DNA from: SZUA-35 sp964351995
Lineage (GTDB): Bacteria > Actinomycetota > Acidimicrobiia > Acidimicrobiales > SZUA-35
Direction: 5' to 3'
Assembly: GCA_964351995.1 (NCBI GenBank)
Contig: CAYGQE010000002.1
Location: 124,001-188,000, forward strand
DNA: 64,000 bases
A program made the translations under genes and the position numbers. Within the stretch, counting starts at the first letter, position 1. Each line of letters begins with the position of its first letter. The notes under the pieces are model-generated. The model saw only the letters and a list, made by a program, of their open reading frames with translations. It searched no databases and was not told where the DNA came from. Positions 50,391 to 60,264 of the stretch are shown in pieces.

Positions 50391-51047
50391 TTAGGTGCGT
50401 CGGCGAATCAAACGGTCAGCTCCGGCGTCGAAGCCGGGCAGTTGTGGCTGCACAGCGTTGTGCTGTGACGCGAATTCGACCACCATGTCCTCCACCTCAG
50501 CCCAGGTCGAGGCTCGTGGCCCGTCCATGTCCCGGTTGTAGGGCTGATCGAACACGATCACCGGGTTACCGGTGGCTCGCAGTGCCTTGACGTTGTGTGA
50601 CGCATCGTCGATGTAGACATCGGCTTCCACTTGTGGCTTCTTGCCGAGAAAGCAGATGTCTCGGTAGGGAATGCCGAAGGTGTCAAGCCACGACACGGTG
50701 TCGCTGACCGCTGTTGCGTGGCCCCAGTTCACGTACAGGCGGTGCGTGATGATCCGAATCCAGATGCCGGCGTCAGACAAACGCCACAGCGCATCGGCGC
50801 ACCCGTCGAATGCCGGGAGATCTCGGAACAAGCGCCGTTCGGTCACGGCGAGATGATGGAGGCGTTCGAAGTCGGCCTCGTCGAGCCCCCACTCGCGAAA
50901 GTCCCACGAGCGCTCGAGCGGTAACGATTCGACGTCGACGCCGAGTTCCTCTGCCACGATCTGGCGGAATCCGGTGGTGTAGTCAGCACACACGCCGTCG
51001 AGGTCGACGCCGAAGATGAAGCTCGGCGGTGCGGAAGGTTGGGCCAC
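50391..51047 (-). CDS. HAD-family 5'-nucleotidase-like protein (NT5C type)
   Basis: A 218-residue HAD-superfamily phosphatase. The nucleophile motif FGVDLDGVCADYT carries the two catalytic aspartates, and the IITHRL and YIDDASHNV segments supply the later motifs, a layout like deoxyribonucleotidases of the NT5C type. The GTG at 51047 follows TACGGT on the minus strand (plus 51056-51061) by 8 nt; a longer frame to 51131 would run into purL. The substrate is probably a nucleoside monophosphate, fitting the purine genes next door. Confidence 0.78.
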   Translation of the reverse strand: MAQPSAPPSFIFGVDLDGVCADYTTGFRQIVAEELGVDVESLPLERSWDFREWGLDEADFERLHHLAVTERRLFRDLPAFDGCADALWRLSDAGIWIRIITHRLYVNWGHATAVSDTVSWLDTFGIPYRDICFLGKKPQVEADVYIDDASHNVKALRATGNPVIVFDQPYNRDMDGPRASTWAEVEDMVVEFASQHNAVQPQLPGFDAGADRLIRRRT

Positions 51048-51163
51048 GAGTGGCAACCGTAGTGAGCTGTGCGATGCGTGCAGGTGACCATCTGCTTGCA
51101 ACTTTTTGTTGAAAGCACATGTTGTCGGCACAGACGTTGCCCAGCGCGGTCATCATTCCCGGC

Positions 51164-54019
51164 GTGGAAACTCGGGTGATCGTTGTTGGTCCTGGTCATG
51201 TCGATGCGGCGGCTCGTGACCGTGCGGAGATGTTCGGGCTGGAGGTCGACATGATCGAGTCCTTTCGGGTCGTGCACTTCGCTGGTGACCTCACCGAAGA
51301 AAACGTCGGTGTGGTCGCTGACGAGCTGCTGATCGATCCGGTGGGGCAGTGGTGGAAGCTCGCCGCTGACCATGCGCCCGACGGTCTGATCATCGAAACT
51401 GGCCTCCGTCCCGGTGTGACCGACCGCGAAGGTGCCGAGCTGATCCGCAGCGCTGGCGAGCTCGGGGTCATTCTCGAGGCGGCCACCGTCGGTCAGCAAT
51501 TCGTCGTTTCTGGCGACCTCGACGCTGTCGCCATCGAGACGTTGGCCAAACGAGTCCTGCACAACGACGTGATCGAGCGCTTCGCCGTTGGCTCGTTGCC
51601 AGCTGCGTTCCTCGACCAGCACGCCGCAGCGCCGGTCACCGAGACGATTCCGCTCGACGATCTCGACGTTGCCGGCTTGGCCGCGGTCAACACCGGTCGT
51701 CGTCTGGGGCTCGATCCGGAAGAGATGCTCGTGATCCAGGCTCACTTCGCCCAGCGGGGACAGCCACCGACCGATGCCGAGCTCGAAATGCTCGCACAGA
51801 CGTGGAGTGAGCACTGCGCCCACAAGACGTTCCAGGCCGAGATCACGCTGAAGGATGGCGTAGGCGAAACGTCCAACGTCATCAACAGCCTGATGAAGAC
51901 CTACCTACGGGCCGCAACCGACACGATCGACGCTCCTTGGGTCCGCAGCGCCTTCGTCGACAACGCTGGCATCCTCGATTTCGAGGAGGGTTGGGAAGTC
52001 GCCATCAAGGCCGAAACACACAACCACCCATCGGCTCTCGAGCCCTTCGGCGGGTCCAATACCGGCGTGGGCGGCGTGGTTCGCGACATTCTCGGTGTGT
52101 CGGCCAAGCCGGTCGCGGTCACCGACATCTTGTGTTTTGGTCCCGAAGACACCGACGTTGCGGACGTGCCTGATGGTGTGTTGCACCCTCGCCGAATTCG
52201 TGAGGGTGTCATCGCTGGAGTGGGCGACTACGGCAACAAGATCGGCGTTCCGAACATCGCTGGGGCCGTCGTCCACGATCCCTCGTACACCACGACGCCG
52301 CTGGTGTTCGCTGGCTGTCTCGGACTCCTGCCCGCCGGGTCCAACCCAACCGCCGCTCAGGCCGGCGACTCGATCGTGGTGTTCGGCGGGGCGGTCGGTC
52401 GTGACGGTGTCGGTGGTGCCACGTTCTCGTCGCAGACCATGGGCGTTGAGACCGCCGACGTTGCTGGTTCCTCAGTGCAGATCGGCGACCCGATCGTCGA
52501 GAAGGGCCTGATCGACGTGATCGTCGCCGCTCGTGACGCCAACCTCTACAACGCCATCACCGACTGCGGCGCTGGCGGCTTGTCGTCTGCTGTGGGAGAG
52601 ATGGCGGAGGTGCTCGGGGCGGATGTCGATCTCGCACTGGTGCCTCGCAAGTATCCCGGCCTCGCCCCGTGGGAGGTGTGGTTGAGCGAAGCGCAGGAAC
52701 GCATGGTGGTGGCCACGAGTGACCCCGAGCCGCTGCTCGAACTTGCCGCTCGGTGGTCAGTCGGTGCTGCGGTGATCGGCACCTTCACCGGCGAAGGCCG
52801 CATCATCGTTCGCGACAGCGACGCCCCGACGTCAGAAAACGTCATCATCGACCTCGATTGCGAGTTTCTGCACGACGGTCGCCCGCAGCGAAAGATGACT
52901 GCCATTGCCGTCGACCGTTCGCGGCCCGTTCGCCAGTCGGTCGACATCGACCTGGTCCAGACACTTCTTTCGTTGCTCGCCCACCCCTCGATCCGCTCGA
53001 ACGAGTCGATCGTTCGCACCTTCGACCACGAGGTTCTCGGTGGCACCCTCGTTCGTCCGTATGGTGGTGCGGCCGGTGACGGTGCCGCCGATGGCACCGT
53101 CCTCGTTCCTCCAGGAACTTCGGGCGAGCGGGGGATCGCTCTCGGCATTGGTGTGAATGCGCTCTACGGCCGTATCGATCCCGAGGCCATGGCGTGGCAG
53201 GTCATCGACGAGGCGGTCCGCAATGCGGTGATCGCCGGCGCCGACCCGAAGGAACTGTCCCTGCTCGACAACTTCGCCTGGGGCAACCCAACGGATCCGG
53301 AAACGCTGGGTGGGCTCGTCTCTGCTTGCCAGGGTTGTCACGACGCCGCTGTCGCTTTCAACGCTCCCTTCGTCAGCGGCAAGGACTCGCTCTACAACGT
53401 GTTCGTTCGTCCCGATGGCACACCCGATCCAGTCACACCAACGTTGGTGATCACTGCGATGGGCATCGTGCGCGATCTCGATCGTGTGCCGCTCACTGGC
53501 GTTGTCGAGGCGGCCAACGACGTGTGGCTCGTCGGCCCGGCCGACGGTGCGCTGGGAGGATCTCATCTCGATGACGTCCTGGGTGCCGATCATGGGGGAG
53601 CGATGCCCGCCATCGATCCCGCCTCGGTTCGTCGCCACCACGCCATGGCCGAGGCCATCGCTGCCGGTCTGGTGCGCAGCGCTCACGACCTGAGCGAAGG
53701 CGGCCTTGCCGTCGCCGCTGCCGAATGGGCGTTCGCTGGCCGCCTCGGCCTCGCCCTCGACGTCGAACCCACCGCAGAAGCCCTCTTCGGCGAGGGCCCC
53801 GGTCGGTACCTCGTCGAGGTCGACCCAGAGAACGAAGTCGCCTTCGAAGCGGCGATACCGGGGGCGGTGAAAATCGGGGTGGTCTTGGCTGATCCAATCG
53901 TCGTGCTCGGCGACATCGAGGTCGACCTCGAGCAGATCGGTGCGGCGTGGCGCGATGGGAACGTGGCCGCACGTCCAGGTGTCACACAACCAATGAGCGT
54001 CGATGAGGTGTCCGCATGA
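51164..54019 (+). CDS. purL: Phosphoribosylformylglycinamidine synthase, PurS-PurL fusion
   Basis: This 951-residue protein converts FGAR to FGAM in purine synthesis. Its N-terminal about 160 residues contain two PurS-like halves, VETRVIVVGPGHVDAAARD and a second unit ending AIETLAKRVLHNDVIERFAVG. The PurL catalytic part follows with TWSEHCAHKTF, AETHNHPSALEPFGG, GVGDYGNKIGVPN and NAITDCGAGGLSSAVGEMA. The glutaminase subunit is the next gene. GTG 51164 places the PurS strand at the N-terminus; ATG 51119 gives 15 more residues. The overlap with purQ (ATGA) couples them. Confidence 0.92.
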   Translation: METRVIVVGPGHVDAAARDRAEMFGLEVDMIESFRVVHFAGDLTEENVGVVADELLIDPVGQWWKLAADHAPDGLIIETGLRPGVTDREGAELIRSAGELGVILEAATVGQQFVVSGDLDAVAIETLAKRVLHNDVIERFAVGSLPAAFLDQHAAAPVTETIPLDDLDVAGLAAVNTGRRLGLDPEEMLVIQAHFAQRGQPPTDAELEMLAQTWSEHCAHKTFQAEITLKDGVGETSNVINSLMKTYLRAATDTIDAPWVRSAFVDNAGILDFEEGWEVAIKAETHNHPSALEPFGGSNTGVGGVVRDILGVSAKPVAVTDILCFGPEDTDVADVPDGVLHPRRIREGVIAGVGDYGNKIGVPNIAGAVVHDPSYTTTPLVFAGCLGLLPAGSNPTAAQAGDSIVVFGGAVGRDGVGGATFSSQTMGVETADVAGSSVQIGDPIVEKGLIDVIVAARDANLYNAITDCGAGGLSSAVGEMAEVLGADVDLALVPRKYPGLAPWEVWLSEAQERMVVATSDPEPLLELAARWSVGAAVIGTFTGEGRIIVRDSDAPTSENVIIDLDCEFLHDGRPQRKMTAIAVDRSRPVRQSVDIDLVQTLLSLLAHPSIRSNESIVRTFDHEVLGGTLVRPYGGAAGDGAADGTVLVPPGTSGERGIALGIGVNALYGRIDPEAMAWQVIDEAVRNAVIAGADPKELSLLDNFAWGNPTDPETLGGLVSACQGCHDAAVAFNAPFVSGKDSLYNVFVRPDGTPDPVTPTLVITAMGIVRDLDRVPLTGVVEAANDVWLVGPADGALGGSHLDDVLGADHGGAMPAIDPASVRRHHAMAEAIAAGLVRSAHDLSEGGLAVAAAEWAFAGRLGLALDVEPTAEALFGEGPGRYLVEVDPENEVAFEAAIPGAVKIGVVLADPIVVLGDIEVDLEQIGAAWRDGNVAARPGVTQPMSVDEVSA

Positions 54020-54756
54020 GTCAGCCCCGTGTTCTCATTCCAGTGGCCCTCGGCACCAACCGTGACGGCGACCTGGCTCGTGCCTTCGAGCTCGCTGGTG
54101 CTGAAGCCGAATGCGTGCCGCTGACGGCGCTGCGCTCCGGCGAACGACGATTGGCCGACTATCAACTGCTGGCGATTCCCGGCGGGTTCTCCTACGGCGA
54201 TGCGCTCGGCGCTGGCCGTCTCTTTGGCCAGGACCTCGCCGGTTGGTTTGGTGATCAACTGCGAGAAGCCGCTGACGGCGGGATGCCGATGTTTGGTGTG
54301 TGCAACGGATTCCAAGCGCTCGTGCGAGCTGGGCTGCTGCCGGGTGGTCAGCAAGCGGGCGTACTGACCGACAACGATACCGGACAGTTCGAGTGCCGCT
54401 GGGTCGAGCTCGAACCGACCAAGGCGAGCATTTGGACCGCTGAGCTGCCCGGCGCGATTCGATGCCCGGTTGCTCACGGCGAGGGCCGGTATGTCGCTGA
54501 AGACCTCAGCGCCATCAGGGATCAAGTGGCATTCCGCTACGTCGGTGACGATGGCGATGCTGGGTATCCAGCGAACCCGAACGGTTCGCTCGGCGATGTC
54601 GCTGGCGTGTGTGACCCGACCGGTCGCATCCTCGGCCTGATGCCGCACCCGGAAAACCACGTGCTGATGCGCCAGGACCCCCTGCGGGGCCGCAACCCCA
54701 GCGGTTTGTGCCTGCCGTTGTTCCAAGCCGGCGTCGCTGCAGCTGCGAGCAGCTGA
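54016..54756 (+). CDS. purQ: Phosphoribosylformylglycinamidine synthase glutaminase subunit (PurQ)
   Basis: A 246-residue class I glutamine amidotransferase supplying ammonia to PurL. FSYGDALGAGRLFGQDLA, the nucleophile Cys in FGVCNGFQALVRAG, and the catalytic His and Glu in LGLMPHPENHVLM are all intact. The ATG overlaps the purL stop codon. With PurS fused into PurL, this two-gene unit would encode the whole enzyme. Confidence 0.95.
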   Translation: MSQPRVLIPVALGTNRDGDLARAFELAGAEAECVPLTALRSGERRLADYQLLAIPGGFSYGDALGAGRLFGQDLAGWFGDQLREAADGGMPMFGVCNGFQALVRAGLLPGGQQAGVLTDNDTGQFECRWVELEPTKASIWTAELPGAIRCPVAHGEGRYVAEDLSAIRDQVAFRYVGDDGDAGYPANPNGSLGDVAGVCDPTGRILGLMPHPENHVLMRQDPLRGRNPSGLCLPLFQAGVAAAASS

Positions 54757-54849
54757 CCGTTCTCGATCTCGCACCAGTGTGTTGTGGCTCGCGTGCCGAG
54801 CGTGGGTGCCGGATCGACCAGAGGTCGTGAGGCGGTTGCCGAACCAGTG

Positions 54850-55797
54850 TTACGGCAGGTTGGCGATGCACTCGACGAGCAATGCGAAGAAGCGCTCGTC
54901 GTCGAGGTCGCGGATGACGAGGCAGTTGTGCGGGCGACCCGTGCCCTGCCACCAGTCAACGACGGTGGCACCCATTGTGAGTGGCGAGGTGATCTCGATC
55001 TCGACGTTGCACTCTCTTCCCGAGAAGATCTCGGGTTCGAGCAGATAGGCGATCACGGTCGGGTCGTGCAGCGGCCCACCCTTCTGGCCGTAGCGCTCGA
55101 TGTCGAAGCGTTCGAAGAAGCCGAGCATGCCGGCAGTGACGGTGCCCGACGTCGAATCGAGATCGGCGAACGCCGCGATCCGTTCTGGCGAGGTGATGGC
55201 CTTGTGGGTGACGTCGAGTGGCATCATCACCAGGCGTACACCGCTGGCGAACACCGCTGCGGCCGCCGTTGGGTCGACGTAGATGTTGAACTCTGCAGCC
55301 GGCGTGATGTTGCCGCCCTCGAAGTGGCCGCCACCCATCAAGACGATTTCTTTGATTCGGTCGTTGAGATCTGGCCGACGAGTGACGAGGTCGCCGATGT
55401 TCGTCAGCGGCCCGAGAGGGCACAGCGTGATGCCGGGCCCCGCCGGGTCGAGCGCTTCGAGGGTCTTGATCAGGAAATCGACAGCGTGTTGCTGTTGCAC
55501 CGCCGTGGTGGGGTCGGGCCTATCGGCGCCATCGAGGCCGCTCTTGCCGTGCACGTTCTCGGCAGTGACCAACGGGCGATCAGCGGGACCAGCGTGGCCG
55601 GCGTATACGGGAACCTCGGTGCGCTCAGCGAGTTCCACGAGAATCAGTGCATTTTTGGTGGTGAGATCCAGCGGCACGTTGCCACCGACCGTTGTGATGG
55701 CAAGCACGTCGAGATCGGGCGATCCGAGTGCAGCGAGAATCGCCACGGCGTCGTCCTGACCAGGGTCGGTGTCGATGATGATGGGCAGCGGGGGCAT
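54850..55797 (-). CDS. Inosine-uridine-type nucleoside hydrolase
   Basis: A 315-residue nucleoside hydrolase. The Ca2+-binding N-terminal motif DTDPGQDDAVAI is intact, and LMGGGHFEGGNITPAAEFNI and the LHDPTVIAYLLEP segment carry further family residues. It splits ribonucleosides to base and ribose for salvage. TACCGT on the minus strand (plus 55804-55809) precedes the ATG by 6 nt. An open frame runs right through it on the plus strand, joined to the GGDEF gene, but is antisense. Confidence 0.93.
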   Translation of the reverse strand: MPPLPIIIDTDPGQDDAVAILAALGSPDLDVLAITTVGGNVPLDLTTKNALILVELAERTEVPVYAGHAGPADRPLVTAENVHGKSGLDGADRPDPTTAVQQQHAVDFLIKTLEALDPAGPGITLCPLGPLTNIGDLVTRRPDLNDRIKEIVLMGGGHFEGGNITPAAEFNIYVDPTAAAAVFASGVRLVMMPLDVTHKAITSPERIAAFADLDSTSGTVTAGMLGFFERFDIERYGQKGGPLHDPTVIAYLLEPEIFSGRECNVEIEITSPLTMGATVVDWWQGTGRPHNCLVIRDLDDERFFALLVECIANLP

Positions 55798-55860
55798 CGC
55801 AGAACGGTAGCCGTCCGGACTCGACTCATTCGCTTTCAGAGGCGGCCGAGACTCTCGGCG

Positions 55861-58236
55861 ATGGCTTTCGACGAGTTCGACAACTCATGGGTGGCGGAGC
55901 TGCTGTTCACCGTCGACGCCCCGACAGGGGTGATTCTCGACGCTGCGGGCGAGGTGGAGACCAGTCTCGGGCTGCCCCCTGCAGACTTGGTCGGACTACC
56001 GCTGCTGGCGGCGATTCATCGTGACGACGTGGCCTCTGCCGAGGCTGCGTTCGAACGAACCGTCAACGAAGGTCGTGCCACGTGGGAGGGTCGCGTGCTC
56101 CGCACCGATGGGACCTTCACCGAATACGGATGGGAGGGCCGACTCGGCCAAGACGGTCGGACCATCTACGCAAGGAGTCGCGACGTCGCCACCGCTCGCA
56201 AGATCGCCGCCGATCTCCACGTCTACGAACGCCTCGCTGACCTCACCCCTGATCTGTTCGTCGTCTCCAACGCCATCGGTCGGATTGTCAAAGTCAATGC
56301 CTCGGTCTCTGAGCTGCACGGTGGCAGTGCCGAGGATTTCGTCGGCGGGTTCTTGGCCGACTTCGTGACCGAAGAAGGCCAAGCCGTCATCGAAGAGTTT
56401 CCGCAGCGTCTGATGGCAGGGGAAACGCTCATCAACTTCCAGTTGCCGGGCGTCCGGGGGGACGGATCCATTGCGACGCTCGAGGGCACAGCGACCTTCG
56501 ATGAGGTGACCAAACGCTGGTACGTGGTCGAGCGCGATGTCACCGAACGTGTGGCTCGCGAGCAAGAACTCGAGATCACGCAGCGCTTCTTCGATCTGTC
56601 TTCGAGTCAACTGGTCTTGCTCGACGCTGACGATCGTGTGGTGAGAGCAAATCAGTCATTCCTCGATGTCGCCGATTGGGAGCTCGATGACCTCGAGGGC
56701 CGCGACATTCTCGAAGCCCTTCGAGTTGTCGCCGGGGCAGACATTCGTGCACTTCTGACATCGGTTCGCAAGGGCGGCGTTGTTGACCCGGTGGAGGTGC
56801 GGGTGCGCGTCGGCGGGGTGCAGCGAACCTTCGAGATCCAGCCTTCCGCAGCCATCGATGGTGGATCGGTGTACCTCAGCTGTCGCGATGTGACCGAGGA
56901 GCGTTCGCTACGGGCCGAGTTGCTCCATCGGGCAATGCACGACTCGCTGACCGGTCTTGCCAACCGTGCGTCGCTCCTGGAATCGATCGAGAGGGATCTC
57001 GCAGCCGGTGACTTCGTCGCCGTCGTGATGCTCGACCTCGACGGGTTCAAGAAGACCAATGACAGTCTCGGCCATGCCGCCGGTGACACGCTGTTGGTCC
57101 GCATCGCCGAACGGCTCGAGCAGCAGACGAGAGGTGTCGACTTGGTGGCCCGAATGGGCGGCGACGAGTTCGTGATCTTGCTTCGTGGCGTGCCGGACCT
57201 GGCCACCGTCGGACTGGTCGGCGAGAAGATCAGGCAGGCCTTTCACGAACCCTTTGACGTGGATGGTCGCCCTGTCGAGATCTCCGCCTCGGTCGGCGCA
57301 ACCGGCGGCCACCGCAGCTCTCATACATCAGACGAGCTGCTTCTCGAGGCCGACCTTGCCGCGTATTCAGCAAAACATGGCGCAATCGACAAATGCAGGG
57401 TCTTCGACCAAGAGCTTCGAAGCCAGGCTGACTTCGCGGCAGCGGTCGAGGATCACTTGCGCCGCGTGGTTGCTGCGCCTCACTTCGATCTCGACATCGT
57501 CGAGATCAAGGGACGATCAGGTGCGCCGATGGGTGTAGGGGTCCTCGCTCCGGCGATTTCCACCTCGGGCCAGCGGCGGTGGAACCGTGAATCGCTTCGA
57601 ATTGCGAAGAACCTCGGCCTGCTCGGCTCGATCTCGGCTCGTTTGACCGAGGAGGCGATCAGGCGTCTGTCTCCTTGGTTGCGAGCGCACCCGGACTGCT
57701 ACCTCGAGCTCGTTTACAACCTTTCGGAAGTTTCGATGGCTGGCTTCGAGACAACGCTGCTCGAAACGCTGGAGGCCAACGACGTCGACCCTCGACAGTT
57801 CGTGGTCAGCCTCTCTGATCACGGAGAGGTCGATACCAAGGCAATCGACCCGAAGAGCATCGCAACTCTCCGGCAATCTGGCATCCGTGTGGCGCTATCC
57901 GACAGCTCCGCCGACGCCCACACGCTGTCGATCATCGAGACCGTCGGCCTCGACCGCCTTGATGTCGATGTCGCTCACGTCGCAGCGACAGCGGAGGGGT
58001 CGGTCAAGCGGCTGATCGCCGACACGGTCCTCGACATCGCTGACCGGCTCGGCATCGTGGTGCTGGTCGACGCCAGTTTCACCCCGGATGTGGTCGACCT
58101 CGGCAGTATCTTCGGGGGCTGCTCGCCCCTCGGGGCTGTCTTCGAACCGCCGATCCCAATCGAAGACTTCGTTGGTTCGAACGATCTCGTCGACGATGGT
58201 GCGCACATGGCGTCGGGCTCGCAGACTTCGGACTGA
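55861..58236 (+). CDS. PAS-GGDEF protein with degenerate EAL domain
   Basis: A 791-residue sensor. Three PAS-like domains occupy about residues 10-370, including LVLLDADDRVVRANQSFLDV. A GGDEF domain follows with the intact motif GGDEF at residues 433-437, and a canonical inhibitory RxxD (RGVD, 424-427) exactly five residues upstream, so it should make c-di-GMP. The C-terminal about 250 residues have the EAL fold but not its catalytic residues: the EAL position reads MGVGVLAP (557-564) and the DDFG region reads ALSDSSAD. The EAL domain probably senses or is inert. There is no membrane segment. Confidence 0.85.
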   Translation: MAFDEFDNSWVAELLFTVDAPTGVILDAAGEVETSLGLPPADLVGLPLLAAIHRDDVASAEAAFERTVNEGRATWEGRVLRTDGTFTEYGWEGRLGQDGRTIYARSRDVATARKIAADLHVYERLADLTPDLFVVSNAIGRIVKVNASVSELHGGSAEDFVGGFLADFVTEEGQAVIEEFPQRLMAGETLINFQLPGVRGDGSIATLEGTATFDEVTKRWYVVERDVTERVAREQELEITQRFFDLSSSQLVLLDADDRVVRANQSFLDVADWELDDLEGRDILEALRVVAGADIRALLTSVRKGGVVDPVEVRVRVGGVQRTFEIQPSAAIDGGSVYLSCRDVTEERSLRAELLHRAMHDSLTGLANRASLLESIERDLAAGDFVAVVMLDLDGFKKTNDSLGHAAGDTLLVRIAERLEQQTRGVDLVARMGGDEFVILLRGVPDLATVGLVGEKIRQAFHEPFDVDGRPVEISASVGATGGHRSSHTSDELLLEADLAAYSAKHGAIDKCRVFDQELRSQADFAAAVEDHLRRVVAAPHFDLDIVEIKGRSGAPMGVGVLAPAISTSGQRRWNRESLRIAKNLGLLGSISARLTEEAIRRLSPWLRAHPDCYLELVYNLSEVSMAGFETTLLETLEANDVDPRQFVVSLSDHGEVDTKAIDPKSIATLRQSGIRVALSDSSADAHTLSIIETVGLDRLDVDVAHVAATAEGSVKRLIADTVLDIADRLGIVVLVDASFTPDVVDLGSIFGGCSPLGAVFEPPIPIEDFVGSNDLVDDGAHMASGSQTSD

Positions 58237-58269
58237 TCTTGCGTCTCGGCGCATCGTTCGCAACTCGGG

Positions 58270-59022
58270 ATGTGCGAAGCTCTCGCGATGTCGATGGACG
58301 ACGTACTGGCTGATCTGGAACCGCTCTTGACGCGTCGTCGCGTCATCTTGATCGGTGAGCCCCACGGAACGAACGAGTTTCCTGCCCTCGTGTCGGCGAT
58401 GGTCGATCAACTGCTGGCCTCGAGCATCTCGGTGATCGTTGGGTTGGAGGTGCCGATGACCGAGGAGATCGAGCTCGGCGCGGTTGGTTCGTTCTGGAGC
58501 CGGAACGCCGAATTCCAGGACGGCCGATCGAGCCGAGCGATGGCATCCCTCGTCAACGAACTGGCCCAGCGTCGACGCGATGGTGACGACGTCGAAACGG
58601 TGGCGATGGACGGTCCGTGGGTTGCCCCTGGATCGAAAGTGCCGCTCGAGCATCTTGATCTGCTCGAACAGTCTCGCGACGAGTTGATGGCGGCCAATCT
58701 GCTGCAGGTGATGGACCGCACCCCGAGAGCGTGCACGATCGTGCTGGCGGGCAGCATGCACACTTCGACCAATGGCTCGGCGTGGCGAACCCTCGGCTCG
58801 ATCTTGCGTCCGTGGTTCCCGATTCTTGTCAGTTTGATGGGACAACTCACCGGCGGCGAACGTTGGCTCTTGCCGAGTTCAGGAGCACCGGGACATGCGG
58901 CGCCGGTGCCGACGCTTGACCTGCCCACCGGTGCGCTGTGGGCTGATGAACCGGGAGCGGACGGTCATCACGGCTACGTGAACCTCGGTGCGGTCACGCC
59001 CTCAGAACCTGCGAGGGTCTGA
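58270..59022 (+). CDS. ChaN/erythromycin-esterase-like protein
   Basis: A 250-residue protein whose key segment VILIGEPHGTNEFPALV resembles the GExHGTxE signature of the EreA/ChaN superfamily, which holds a metal or haem. A second conserved-looking stretch, IVLAGSMHTSTNGSAW, would supply another His. No signal peptide or membrane segment is evident. The true start may be ATG 58288 or 58294. The substrate cannot be predicted. Confidence 0.65.
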   Translation: MCEALAMSMDDVLADLEPLLTRRRVILIGEPHGTNEFPALVSAMVDQLLASSISVIVGLEVPMTEEIELGAVGSFWSRNAEFQDGRSSRAMASLVNELAQRRRDGDDVETVAMDGPWVAPGSKVPLEHLDLLEQSRDELMAANLLQVMDRTPRACTIVLAGSMHTSTNGSAWRTLGSILRPWFPILVSLMGQLTGGERWLLPSSGAPGHAAPVPTLDLPTGALWADEPGADGHHGYVNLGAVTPSEPARV

Positions 59023-59079
59023 CCTCACTGCCCTGACCTCACTGCCCATTGCAGGTACGGGTCGCCCTAGTCTCCGAAG

Positions 59080-60132
59080 GTGCACACAAGCTGGACTGCC
59101 GCCGCTGACCGCTACGCCTCTCGAACCGACGAATGGTTTCGGCCGTGCGGCTCGGCTGGCATGCCGCTTCCCGCCATTTCGCTCGGGATGTGGCACAACT
59201 TCGGCGCACCGGGCTCTGACAGCGGGCGCCGTGATGAAGCAGCGCTGCACGCCAATGCCACCTCGATGATGCAAGCTGCGCTTGACCGGGGTGTGACGCA
59301 CTTCGATCTGGCAAACAACTACGGGCCGCCGCCGGGGTCGGCCGAGGAGCGTGTCGGTCGGATTCTCCGTGAGCAGTTCGCCAGCCATCGAGATGAGCTC
59401 GTGATCTCGACCAAGGCTGGCTACCAGATGTTCGAGGGCCCGTATCAAGACGGCGGGAGTCGCAAGTACCTGCTCGATTCGAGTGCGGCATCATTGCGTC
59501 GGCTGGGCCTCGACCACGTCGACATCTTCTACCACCATCGTCCCGACCCCACGGTGTCGCTGGAAGAGACCATGGGCGCCCTCGATCATCTGGTCCGGGT
59601 GGGCGACGCCCGTTACATCGGCCTCTCCAACTACTCCGCCGAGCAGATCACTGCGGCCCTCGAGGTGTGCGATCGCAAGGGCTTCGCTCGACCGATCATC
59701 CACCAGTGTCCCTACAGCGCCCTCGACCGGGCTTTCGGCGCCGGCGCCTTGCCGGTCGGAGCGGATGCGGGGCTCGGCGCCATCGTGTTCAGCCCGCTCG
59801 GGCAGGGACTGCTCACCGACAAGTACATCGATGCGATCCCCGAAGAGTCGAGGGCATCGACCGATTCGGTGTTCCTCGGCACCGGTCGGATCACTCCGGA
59901 ACTGCAGGACGCCTTGCGTTCGATGCGAACCATTGCCAGGGACCGAGGTCAGAGCGTTGCGCAGTTGGCGCTGAGCTGGGTGCTGGCCGACGACAGGATC
60001 AGCTCGGCGCTGATCGGTGCCAGCCGGGTCGAACAGGTCGAGCAGTGCTGCGACGTTCTGGTCGCACCTCCGCTCGCTACCGATGAACGCGATGCCATCA
60101 CCGACGTCTTCCGCACGGCATCCGATTGGTGA
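59080..60132 (+). CDS. Aldo/keto reductase (AKR14, YghZ type)
   Basis: A 350-residue NADPH-dependent aldo/keto reductase. The (beta/alpha)8 signatures include THFDLANNYGPPPGSAEERVG with the catalytic Tyr in the NNYG segment, STKAGYQMFEGPYQDGGSRK with the catalytic Lys, and HVDIFYHHRPD with the catalytic His. This spacing matches the YghZ class, which reduces L-glyceraldehyde 3-phosphate and methylglyoxal. GTG 59080 follows TAGTCT (59068-59073) by 6 nt. It lies between nucleotide-metabolism genes. Confidence 0.9.
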   Translation: MHTSWTAAADRYASRTDEWFRPCGSAGMPLPAISLGMWHNFGAPGSDSGRRDEAALHANATSMMQAALDRGVTHFDLANNYGPPPGSAEERVGRILREQFASHRDELVISTKAGYQMFEGPYQDGGSRKYLLDSSAASLRRLGLDHVDIFYHHRPDPTVSLEETMGALDHLVRVGDARYIGLSNYSAEQITAALEVCDRKGFARPIIHQCPYSALDRAFGAGALPVGADAGLGAIVFSPLGQGLLTDKYIDAIPEESRASTDSVFLGTGRITPELQDALRSMRTIARDRGQSVAQLALSWVLADDRISSALIGASRVEQVEQCCDVLVAPPLATDERDAITDVFRTASDW

Positions 60133-60264
60133 GATCGTTCCGATGTCGACCGGTTCTGTTGATCGCAACGGAACCAGAGGTCGACCTGCGACCTGGATGC
60201 CTCGGTCTGGTTCCAGCGTCTCAAGTGCTGCCGCTGCCTTCAGCAGTGCAGTAACCTCCGGCCG

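Noticed and set aside
54784..58236. A 1150-codon open frame ending in the GGDEF protein
   Set aside because: Its first 360 codons are antisense to the nucleoside hydrolase, which has clear motifs and a promoter box; the real gene starts at 55861.
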